NCBI GenBank assembly: GCA_003649715.1
Contig: QMSS01000077.1
Span: forward strand, 1-6,582
Reading direction: 5' to 3'
DNA: 6,582 bases
Source of the DNA: Thermoplasmata archaeon
GTDB taxonomy: Archaea; Thermoplasmatota; E2; DHVEG-1
The notes under the pieces are model-generated. The model searched no databases. It was not told the DNA's origin and saw only the letters and a list, made by a program, of their open reading frames with translations. Position numbers and translations under genes: made by a program. Below, piece after piece: positions 1 through 5,259 of this stretch. Every line of letters starts with the position of its first letter. Position 1 is the stretch's first letter.

Positions 1-145
1 AAATCATACTTCTTCCTTATTCTTTTCCAGTTTCCACAAAATTTTTTTTATTGTAAATGTAGAGAGAATTTATTATATTTTTACTAAACCAGGAAATTAG
101 ATGAGAGAGGAGGGTTTATGTTTCACATTTTTTTATAGCAAATTC

Positions 146-153
146 TTTATAAA
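146..153 (+). promoter_or_regulatory. Predicted TATA box of the fbp gene
   Basis: The octamer TTTATAAA matches the archaeal TATA-box consensus. With the usual spacing of about 25 bases, transcription would start near position 175, giving a leader of roughly 35-40 bases before the ATG at 213. A second AT-rich element, TTATATTT at 73-80, could serve as a more distal promoter. This is inferred from sequence only. Confidence 0.55.
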
Positions 154-196
154 CATACCTGCATATACCCCTTTTCCATACAAGAAGAAAATGTTT

Positions 197-201
197 GGGG
201 G
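197..201 (+). promoter_or_regulatory. Wobble-type Shine-Dalgarno of fbp
   Basis: A GGGGG run lies 11 bases before the ATG at 213. It can pair with the archaeal 16S tail CCUCC if one G-U wobble is allowed. It supports the ATG at 213 over the in-frame TTG at 195, which lies upstream of this run. The serS gene has a closely similar arrangement (GGGGTTTTG ahead of its ATG). Confidence 0.5.
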
Positions 202-212
202 TTTTGAATAGT

Positions 213-1325
213 ATGAAGACCACATTTAGCGTCATCAAGGCAGATGTTGGAGGATGGCCGGGGCATGCAGCGGTACATCCTAGTCTCAAGGAGATAGCGG
301 ATAAAAAACTGAGAGAGGCAGAAGAAAACGGTCTGCTAAAAGATTTTTATGTGGCAAGCTGCGGAGATGACCTGGAACTCATCATGACACATGATCGAGG
401 TGTTGACAGCACAGAGATACATAGTCTTGCATGGGATACATTCTGTGAGGCAACAGAAAAAGCGAAAGAATTAGGTCTCTATGGCGCAGGGCAGGATCTA
501 CTATCTGATGCTTTTTCTGGAAACATACGTGGTATGGGACCAGGTATAGCAGAAATGGAGTTTACAGAAAGAAAAGCAGAGCCAGTCATAGTTTTTATGA
601 TGGATAAAACAGAGCCAGGAGCATTCAACTTGCCGGTATTCAAAATCTTTGCTGATCCATTCAACACAGCTGGTCTGATAATAGATCCCTCCATCCATGA
701 TGGTTTTATCTTCGAAGTATGGGATATACAGGAGCATAAACATGTTTTTATGGAAACACCGGAGGAAATGTATGATCTACTAGCATTAATAGGTGCAAAA
801 TCCCGTTTTGTCATAAAAAGAGTATTCCCCAAAAAGACATCTAAGTTAGTTGCAAAAGAGCCAGTAGCTGTCATATCTACTGAAAAACTCTACCAAATAG
901 CAGGGGAATATATCGGCAAAGATGATCCAGTTGGTGTTATAAGAGCACAATCCGGTCTGCCAGCACTTGGAGAGGTTCTAGAGGGATTCTCACTGCCATA
1001 TCTCGTATCAGGATGGATGAGAGGATCGCATAATGGACCTTTGATGCCGGTATCACTTAAAAACGCACGGTGTACACGATTCGATGGCCCACCACGTGTA
1101 GTAGCACTTGGATTTCAGCTGAAAAATGGTAAACTTACCCAGCCAGTTGACCTATTTGATGACCCTGCATTTGATAGCATAAGACTAGAGGCACAGCATA
1201 TCACCGACTACATGAGAAGACATGGACCATTTGAGCCACATCGCCTGCCGCTACAGGATATGGAGTATACAACCCTACCAAAGGTGATGAAAAAACTACA
1301 GCGTAGGTTTAAAAAAATAAAATAA
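213..1325 (+). CDS. fbp: Fructose-1,6-bisphosphate aldolase/phosphatase (archaeal bifunctional FBPase, class V)
   Basis: This 370-residue cytoplasmic enzyme condenses dihydroxyacetone phosphate with glyceraldehyde 3-phosphate and then dephosphorylates the product to fructose 6-phosphate, the committing step of archaeal gluconeogenesis. The start MKTTFSVIKADVGG is the family's normal N-terminus; the in-frame TTG at 195 would add six atypical residues. Expected Mg2+ ligands are visible: D11, H18, D52-D53 (CGDDLE), Q94 (GAGQDLLSD), D131 (MMDKTEPGA) and D237-D238. The Schiff-base lysine is K236 in YIGKDDPV, with Y233 three residues before it and Y352 near the C-terminus. These match K232, Y229 and Y348 of the Sulfolobus enzyme at a constant offset of four. 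GWMRGSHNGPLMPVS and TRFDGPPR are further conserved blocks. The gene is full length with no lesion. It appears to be monocistronic, with its own TATA box and a terminator hairpin behind it. Identity is very secure. Confidence 0.97.
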   Translation: MKTTFSVIKADVGGWPGHAAVHPSLKEIADKKLREAEENGLLKDFYVASCGDDLELIMTHDRGVDSTEIHSLAWDTFCEATEKAKELGLYGAGQDLLSDAFSGNIRGMGPGIAEMEFTERKAEPVIVFMMDKTEPGAFNLPVFKIFADPFNTAGLIIDPSIHDGFIFEVWDIQEHKHVFMETPEEMYDLLALIGAKSRFVIKRVFPKKTSKLVAKEPVAVISTEKLYQIAGEYIGKDDPVGVIRAQSGLPALGEVLEGFSLPYLVSGWMRGSHNGPLMPVSLKNARCTRFDGPPRVVALGFQLKNGKLTQPVDLFDDPAFDSIRLEAQHITDYMRRHGPFEPHRLPLQDMEYTTLPKVMKKLQRRFKKIK

Positions 1326-1347
1326 AAAAACAGAGAAAAAAAGCATG

Positions 1348-1379
1348 GGAAAAGATTTTTTTTAAATCCTATCTTTTCC
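1348..1379 (+). terminator. Hairpin and T-run behind fbp
   Basis: A perfect 9-base inverted repeat, GGAAAAGAT (1348-1356) and ATCTTTTCC (1371-1379), encloses a T8 run at 1356-1363. It begins 22 bases after the fbp stop codon. Archaeal termination depends mostly on T-runs, and a second T-rich stretch (TTTTCCTCTTTTGG) follows. A termination role is therefore likely, although the T-run sits in the loop rather than after the stem. Confidence 0.6.
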
Positions 1380-1395
1380 TCTTTTGGTTGTTCTG

Positions 1396-1418
1396 TTATA
1401 GGGTGCCATCACCCATAA
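1396..1418. repeat. Inverted repeat just upstream of the rps15 TATA box
   Basis: GGGTG (1401-1405) and CACCC (1410-1414) flank the spacer CCAT. The symmetry continues outward as TTAT (1396-1399) and ATAA (1415-1418), with one unpaired A at 1400. The repeat ends 12 bases before the TATA box at 1431. That is a typical place for an activator or repressor site. It is unusually GC-rich for an intergenic stretch here. No factor can be named. Confidence 0.5.
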
Positions 1419-1430
1419 GGAACCCCTAAT

Positions 1431-1438
1431 TTTATATA
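1431..1438 (+). promoter_or_regulatory. Predicted TATA box of rps15
   Basis: TTTATATA is a strong archaeal TATA box. The predicted transcription start falls near 1460, giving a leader of about 50 bases before the ATG at 1510. That leader begins with a short imperfect C-run/G-run hairpin (CCC at 1461-1463, GGG at 1477-1479). A GGAG at 1493-1496 is the best Shine-Dalgarno candidate, at a rather long spacing of 13 bases. Confidence 0.6.
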
Positions 1439-1509
1439 TGGGCATAGTATTCATAGTTATCCCTTCTAGAAAAGATGGGGAAAAAACAATTTGGAGTAAA
1501 AAATGCGAA

Positions 1510-1965
1510 ATGGCGCGGATACATGCTAGACGAAAAGGAAGATCAGGATCTACTCATCCAATGAGAGACAAGCATCCAGAGTGGAGTGCATTAAATCCCC
1601 GGGAGATAGAGGCTAGGGTGATAGAATTAGCGAAAGCTGGGAAGTCTACAAGTGAAATAGGAATGATCCTACGGGACCAGTATGCTGTTCCTGATGTAAA
1701 GATTGCAACTGGGAAAAAAATTAGTCAGATACTGGAAAACAACAATATTAGACCAAAGATTCCAGAGGATCTGAGGAACCTTATCAACAAAACGTTACGT
1801 CTGAGGAAACATCTTGAAACACATAAAAAAGATCTGAAGAATAAGAGAAATCTTCAGCTCATAGAGGCAAAGATATGGAGGCTGACAAAATATTATCATA
1901 GGAAAAAACGTCTTCCGGAGAACTGGAAATATAGTGCTGAAAAAGCTAAGATAATGTTTGAATAA
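1510..1965 (+). CDS. rps15: Small ribosomal subunit protein uS15 (archaeal S15P)
   Basis: This 151-residue protein binds 16S rRNA in the platform of the 30S subunit. The start MARIHARRKGRSGS is the conserved archaeal/eukaryotic S15 N-terminus. An in-frame ATG at 1438 would add 24 residues that do not look ribosomal, and it overlaps the predicted TATA box, so I reject it. The N-terminal archaeal extension covers about residues 1-70 (HPEWSALNP, then a helix-turn region to about 80). The conserved S15 core follows in the C-terminal half: HLETHKKDLKNKRNLQLIEA and then KIWRLTKYYHRKKRLPENW. Length and basic composition are normal for archaeal S15. It is the first gene of a cluster with the DHH nuclease and pcc1, a common euryarchaeal association. 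A separate TATA-like element before the next gene suggests recJ is not wholly dependent on this promoter. Confidence 0.98.
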   Translation: MARIHARRKGRSGSTHPMRDKHPEWSALNPREIEARVIELAKAGKSTSEIGMILRDQYAVPDVKIATGKKISQILENNNIRPKIPEDLRNLINKTLRLRKHLETHKKDLKNKRNLQLIEAKIWRLTKYYHRKKRLPENWKYSAEKAKIMFE

Positions 1966-1982
1966 AGTCAGAGAACCTGTTT

Positions 1983-2002
1983 GTTTTTTAGATATAAAAA
2001 AC
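1983..2002 (+). promoter_or_regulatory. Palindromic T-run/TATA element between rps15 and recJ
   Basis: GTTTTTTA (1983-1990) and TAAAAAAC (1995-2002) form a perfect 8-base inverted repeat around GATA. The left arm carries a T6 run 18 bases after the rps15 stop codon, suiting archaeal termination. The right arm contains TATAAAAAA (1993-2001), a good TATA box. It would start transcription near 2020, about 14 bases before the recJ ATG. The same 9-mer recurs at 5187-5195. One element may therefore end rps15 transcripts and start recJ transcripts. Confidence 0.5.
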
Positions 2003-2035
2003 TTTTTGAGGTACCCAGGTTTGCATACAAATAAT

Positions 2036-3391
2036 ATGTCGTGTGACATCACAGAATTAAGTAAGAAAGCAGCGGAAATAATTTTGTCAACACCCAGATC
2101 TACTAGGATAAGAGTTGTTTCTCATTACGATGCTGATGGCATCACTGCTGCAGCCATAATATGTATCGCTCTCTACAACCTAGGATATGATTTCCATGCA
2201 ACACTGATGAGAAACCCATTTACAAAAGGCTTAGAGAGACTAAAAAGAGAAGAAAATGAGTTGATCATTTTTTCTGACATGGGAAGTGGACAGATAGAGA
2301 CCATAGAACAACTTGGATGTAAAGCCATCATAATTGATCATCACCAATACATCAAACCTGAAGTAGAAAAAAAACAAGTTTTTCAGATAAATGCAAACCT
2401 ATGCGGAATCGATGGAAACTATGAGGCATCTGGTGCTACATTGAGCTACGCTGTGGCCACTGCATTGGACAAAAAAAATGAGGAACTAGCGCCATTAGCA
2501 TTAGCTGGGGCTACCGGGGACAAACAATACATAGGAGGGATAAGAGGATATAACAAGGAAATCATGGACAGAGCATTAAGAAAAGGAATGCTAAGGGAAA
2601 ACACAGGTATCAAACTATACGGAGACACAATTTTTGATGCTCTATATTTCTCTGTCGATCCGTACTACCCAGGGATAACAGGCAATCAGGATGAGATAGA
2701 AAAAATACTTGACAAAATAGGGATAGACAAAAACATGAGTATAGATGAGATAAAAAAAGAGAAAAAGGTTAGACTACAGTCTTTTCTGCTATACCATCTC
2801 ATAAAAAAAGGTTGCCAAAAAAACATTTTAGACACCATTATTAGAAGGAGATACTGGTCTGATAGACTAGGATTAGGATGTGAGCTAGAACGTTTTGCAG
2901 ATCTACTAGATGCATGTGGAAAAAGCGATGGGCACCGCAGCCTTGGACTTGCAGTATGCCTGGGTGACAAAGAATCTTTTGAAGAAGCAAAAAAGGTGGA
3001 AAAAAAATATAGGCAGAGAATACTGGAAGCGTTGCTGCTGCTAGAAAGAAATGGTGCAAATGAGACGAACTCGATACGATATTTCTACAGCGACAACTCC
3101 TCAGTAGGTGGCATAGTATGCGGGATAGCAATCAACTATATTTTTGATGAAAAAAAACCATTGTTCTCCATATCTCGTAAAAAAAATGAGATACATGTTT
3201 CATGCAGAGGGAACCAGTTTTTAGTAGAAAAAGGACTGGATCTAGGCTATGCTATGAAAACTATTTCATCAGAAATAGGTGGTCATGGCGGTGGACATAA
3301 GATCGCGGCAGGAGCTACAATAGATATCGAAAAAGAACAGAAATTCCTAGAAAAAGCAGATGAAATAATCAGTCGGCAAATAAAAAAATAA
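2036..3391 (+). CDS. recJ: RecJ-like DHH/DHHA1 phosphoesterase (archaeal ssDNA exonuclease/GAN-type)
   Basis: This 451-residue protein belongs to the archaeal RecJ/Cdc45 relatives. Some members are 5'-3' single-strand exonucleases that bind GINS at the replication fork (GAN of Thermococcus). Others act on RNA or short oligonucleotides. The DHH domain shows SHYDADG (29-35, with D32 and D34), SDMGSG (80-85, D81), the signature DHH in IIIDHHQ (101-103) and AGATGD (158-162, D162). The C-terminal DHHA1 domain ends in GGHGGGHKIAAGA (415-427), a phosphate-binding glycine-rich motif. All Mn2+-binding positions appear intact. The start at 2036 gives a typical short lead-in to SHYDADG. An upstream in-frame ATG at 1958 overlaps rps15 and adds 26 unconserved residues. 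There is no convincing Shine-Dalgarno, so a near-leaderless mRNA is likely. The family is certain; the exact substrate is not. Confidence 0.93.
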   Translation: MSCDITELSKKAAEIILSTPRSTRIRVVSHYDADGITAAAIICIALYNLGYDFHATLMRNPFTKGLERLKREENELIIFSDMGSGQIETIEQLGCKAIIIDHHQYIKPEVEKKQVFQINANLCGIDGNYEASGATLSYAVATALDKKNEELAPLALAGATGDKQYIGGIRGYNKEIMDRALRKGMLRENTGIKLYGDTIFDALYFSVDPYYPGITGNQDEIEKILDKIGIDKNMSIDEIKKEKKVRLQSFLLYHLIKKGCQKNILDTIIRRRYWSDRLGLGCELERFADLLDACGKSDGHRSLGLAVCLGDKESFEEAKKVEKKYRQRILEALLLLERNGANETNSIRYFYSDNSSVGGIVCGIAINYIFDEKKPLFSISRKKNEIHVSCRGNQFLVEKGLDLGYAMKTISSEIGGHGGGHKIAAGATIDIEKEQKFLEKADEIISRQIKK

Positions 3392-3399
3392 ATTTATGG

Positions 3400-3428
3400 A
3401 AAAAAGATTATGAATGGAGATCTTTTTT
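3400..3428 (+). repeat. Inverted repeat framing the pcc1 Shine-Dalgarno
   Basis: AAAAAAGAT (3400-3408) and ATCTTTTTT (3420-3428) are perfect 9-base complements. They are separated by an 11-base loop that contains GGAG (3416-3419). The right arm ends directly before the pcc1 ATG at 3429, and the left arm starts 9 bases after the recJ stop codon. In RNA the hairpin would present the GGAG in its loop and end in U6. It could act as a terminator/attenuator for recJ or set access to the pcc1 start. The arms resemble those of the hairpin behind fbp. Confidence 0.5.
3416..3419 (+). promoter_or_regulatory. Shine-Dalgarno deciding the pcc1 start
   Basis: GGAG lies 9 bases before the ATG at 3429, a normal spacing. 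It overlaps the other in-frame ATG at 3414, which is therefore unlikely to be the start. Confidence 0.6.
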
Positions 3429-3653
3429 ATGAAAATACAATGTAGAATAGAGATCAAATATAATGATAGGAAGAAAGCAAACATGGTCCTACGTTCTATA
3501 AAGGTGGATGACTTTGATTTTGTTGAATCAAAAACCTGTGGAACTAAGTTAAAAGCAATCATTAATAGTGGATCTATTTCTTCCCTCATCCATACCCTAG
3601 ACGATTATCTAGCCTGTATCTCGGTGGCAGAAAAAATAGTTGATAAGAATTAA
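3429..3653 (+). CDS. pcc1: KEOPS complex subunit Pcc1
   Basis: This 74-residue protein is the dimerising subunit of KEOPS (Kae1-Bud32-Cgi121-Pcc1). The complex transfers threonylcarbamoyl to A37 of ANN-decoding tRNAs to make t6A. The size is right for archaeal Pcc1. The family pattern is present: an N-terminal beta strand (KIQCRIEIKY), a helix carrying the residues before DDFDF, and two further strands (FVESKTCGTK, LKAIINSG). A C-terminal helix SSLIHTLDDYLACISVAEK follows, which in the family packs against Kae1. The identification rests on this pattern together with its place directly after the rps15-recJ pair, where Pcc1 is commonly encoded. I chose the start at 3429 because of the GGAG at 3416. 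It lies 37 bases after recJ and 38 bases before serS, so co-transcription with either is possible. No other KEOPS gene is in the window. Confidence 0.87.
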   Translation: MKIQCRIEIKYNDRKKANMVLRSIKVDDFDFVESKTCGTKLKAIINSGSISSLIHTLDDYLACISVAEKIVDKN

Positions 3654-3657
3654 ATTC

Positions 3658-3683
3658 CCCCTTTGCTATTAACCAAACTGGGG
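3658..3683 (+). promoter_or_regulatory. Predicted leader hairpin masking the serS Shine-Dalgarno
   Basis: CCCC (3658-3661) can pair with GGGG (3680-3683), and TTTG (3662-3665) with CAAA (3674-3677). The structure has a 2-base bulge (CT at 3678-3679) and an 8-base loop. The GGGG lies 8 bases before the serS ATG and is the only plausible Shine-Dalgarno (wobble pairing to CCUCC), so the stem would hide it. The hairpin starts 4 bases after the pcc1 stop codon and is followed by TTTTGTT, so it could alternatively act as a weak terminator. Confidence 0.45.
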
Positions 3684-3691
3684 TTTTGTTC

Positions 3692-5191
3692 ATGAAATTT
3701 GATTTAGAGGCATATCTGACTTTCAGCAGTAACATAGTCAATATCAGAAAAGATGTTGATGAGGTCATCCAAAACATAAACAAAAAGATATTTAATGACA
3801 AGAAAAAAATAGATAAATGGGATGTTGACAAAAACCTTCTTCATCTACATATTTTTTCCACATTGTCTAGCAGTAGGCCGCATAGTCTGTTACTTCAAAT
3901 AAAAAACATGCTGAGCAGAGAGCTAGGAAGAAAACACCATATAGGTGTAAGAGAGATAGGCATAAAAAAATATAGGATAGATTTCGAGTTGGAAAAAAAA
4001 CCATTGAAAAAGGTTTCTATTCCATTTGCTGATGTAAGGATAGATGGAAAACTAGTCACAATGTATATACATGATGTTGATGAGGATTTTGTTAGGAAAA
4101 ACTACATTGATCGCATGATTAATCTTGTAAGAGAAAAGGTGGAGCAGCAGTATTATGAGGGAAAAACTGAGTTTTGGAGACTTATATGGAGATCAGAGGA
4201 AAAAAAACCTGTTTGGTCGAAGGATCCCACAGAAGAGATGATAAGACTAGGATGGCTGAAACAGGGTCCCACCAAGGGGAAATGGTTTTATGGACCAAAG
4301 GCAGCTGCATTGCTACGTGCTATGGAGATGATTGCATTAAACGAGGTGCTGCATCCACTTGGTTTTCAAGAAGTTGTTTCATCACACATAGTTCCCTTTG
4401 ACATCTGGCTGAAAACCGGTCATCTTGAAGGAATGCCTGGTGAGTTCTACTATGTAGCAGAGCCATGCAGCAGAGATGTTGAAAAATGGCAGAGATTCAT
4501 CGATCTGACAAAGATCACAAAGGAGGTACCCATGGAGGAGCTTAAAAATAATCTTAGCATACCATCTGCTGGTATATGCTATGCGCAATGCCCTGTTATC
4601 TACTGGTTTTTCAAGGGTAGAACAATAGCTGAAAAATCACTTCCAGTTTTGGTATATGACAGAACAGCCATATCTAATCGGTATGAATCTGGTGGAAGAC
4701 ATGGGATAGAGAGAGTAGATGAGTTCCACAGGATCGAACCAGTATACATCGGCACTAAGGAGCAGCTACTTGATCTACGAGACAAACTGATAGAAAGATA
4801 CAAGCATGTGTTTAACAACATATTAGATCTCGAGTGGAGAATGGCATGGGTCACACCATGGTATATGCAACAGGCTGGAAAAAACATGGAAAAACAGGAA
4901 GAGGAGCAGGAAACTGGTACAATTGATTTTGAGGCATATCTACCATACCGTGGAGACAGAGATAAATCAGAATGGCTGGAATTCCAGAATCTAAGCATTA
5001 TTGGTGATAAGTATGTCAAGGCATTTAACATCAAAACACAGAAGAAAGAGTTATGGAGTGGATGCTCTGGCATAGGACTAGAGAGATGGACTGCTGTGTT
5101 TTTAGCTCAAAAAGGGCTAAAACCAGAGTATTGGCCAGATGGGTTCAAAAAGTATTTGGAAAAACTACCCAGGGACATTAAGTTCCTATAA
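3692..5191 (+). CDS. serS: Seryl-tRNA synthetase, methanogenic type (type 2, Zn-dependent)
   Basis: This 499-residue class II synthetase charges tRNA-Ser (and tRNA-Sec where present). It is the rare archaeal form, not the standard coiled-coil SerRS. The first ~165 residues form the type-specific tRNA-binding domain. The catalytic core carries motif 1 around residues 205-235 (ending SSHIVP), motif 2 FHRIE (345-349, R347) and motif 3 GIGLERW (460-466, R465). The active-site Zn ligands are C300 (AQCPVIYW), E349 and C458 (SGCSG). The first two have exactly the 49-residue spacing of C306 and E355 in the Methanosarcina barkeri enzyme (third ligand C461). Length also matches that enzyme (about 502). 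A TTG at 3686 would add two residues; the ATG at 3692 is preceded by GGGG. The gene follows pcc1 by 38 bases, where S3Ae often stands in euryarchaea. No lesion is seen. Confidence 0.96.
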   Translation: MKFDLEAYLTFSSNIVNIRKDVDEVIQNINKKIFNDKKKIDKWDVDKNLLHLHIFSTLSSSRPHSLLLQIKNMLSRELGRKHHIGVREIGIKKYRIDFELEKKPLKKVSIPFADVRIDGKLVTMYIHDVDEDFVRKNYIDRMINLVREKVEQQYYEGKTEFWRLIWRSEEKKPVWSKDPTEEMIRLGWLKQGPTKGKWFYGPKAAALLRAMEMIALNEVLHPLGFQEVVSSHIVPFDIWLKTGHLEGMPGEFYYVAEPCSRDVEKWQRFIDLTKITKEVPMEELKNNLSIPSAGICYAQCPVIYWFFKGRTIAEKSLPVLVYDRTAISNRYESGGRHGIERVDEFHRIEPVYIGTKEQLLDLRDKLIERYKHVFNNILDLEWRMAWVTPWYMQQAGKNMEKQEEEQETGTIDFEAYLPYRGDRDKSEWLEFQNLSIIGDKYVKAFNIKTQKKELWSGCSGIGLERWTAVFLAQKGLKPEYWPDGFKKYLEKLPRDIKFL

Positions 5192-5195
5192 AAAA
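5187..5195 (+). promoter_or_regulatory. Predicted TATA box overlapping the serS stop codon
   Basis: TATAAAAAA is identical to the 9-mer ahead of recJ and contains the serS TAA stop (5189-5191). The predicted transcription start is near 5215, inside the inverted repeat at 5205-5227. This would give the membrane protein gene at 5260 a leader of about 45 bases. Confidence 0.5.
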
Positions 5196-5204
5196 TTGGG
5201 TTGT

Positions 5205-5227
5205 CTACAAAAAAAGAGTTTTTGTAG
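5205..5227. repeat. Perfect 9-base inverted repeat after serS
   Basis: CTACAAAAA (5205-5213) and TTTTTGTAG (5219-5227) are perfect complements around a 5-base spacer (AAGAG). The centre, near 5216, coincides with the transcription start predicted from the TATA box at 5187. It may therefore be an operator for the following membrane protein gene, or an RNA hairpin helping to end serS transcripts. Sequence alone does not decide. Confidence 0.55.
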
Positions 5228-5245
5228 GATATTGAAATCTTAAAT

Positions 5246-5249
5246 GGAG
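5246..5249 (+). promoter_or_regulatory. Shine-Dalgarno of the small membrane protein gene
   Basis: GGAG sits 10 bases before the ATG at 5260. It supports both the start and the view that this short reading frame is translated. Confidence 0.55.
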
Positions 5250-5259
5250 AGAAACTGTT

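Noticed and set aside
1..7. Possible divergent gene starting with ATG at 7 on the minus strand
   Set aside because: An AAGGAAG lies upstream and an AT-rich box at 68-80 is suitably placed. However, only seven bases of coding sequence would be in the window, too little to call a gene.
1..90. C-terminus of an upstream + strand gene
   Set aside because: Frames are open for about 30 codons, but they encode Phe- and Leu-rich strings from T-runs, with no coding character.
195..212. In-frame TTG at 195 as the fbp start
   Set aside because: It adds six residues absent from the family's conserved N-terminus MKTT-SVIKAD and would place the G-run inside the gene.
479..874. A 131-codon minus-strand frame inside fbp
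   Set aside because: It is antisense to conserved fbp sequence with no promoter or recognisable motif.
1438..1509. In-frame ATG at 1438 as the rps15 start
   Set aside because: Archaeal S15 starts at MARxHARR, found at 1510. The upstream ATG overlaps the TATA box and would lie before the predicted transcription start.
1958..2035. In-frame ATG at 1958 as the recJ start
   Set aside because: It overlaps rps15, lacks family similarity in the added 26 residues, and precedes a good TATA element at 1993-2001.
3414..3428. In-frame ATG at 3414 as the pcc1 start
   Set aside because: It overlaps the GGAG that serves the ATG at 3429, and the shorter product fits Pcc1 size.
3686..3691. In-frame TTG at 3686 as the serS start
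   Set aside because: It is only two bases behind the GGGG; the ATG at 3692 has proper spacing.
4600..5073. A 157-codon open frame on the minus strand inside serS
   Set aside because: It lies wholly antisense to a clearly identified synthetase, is rich in Ser and Cys as antisense frames are, and shows no domain pattern.
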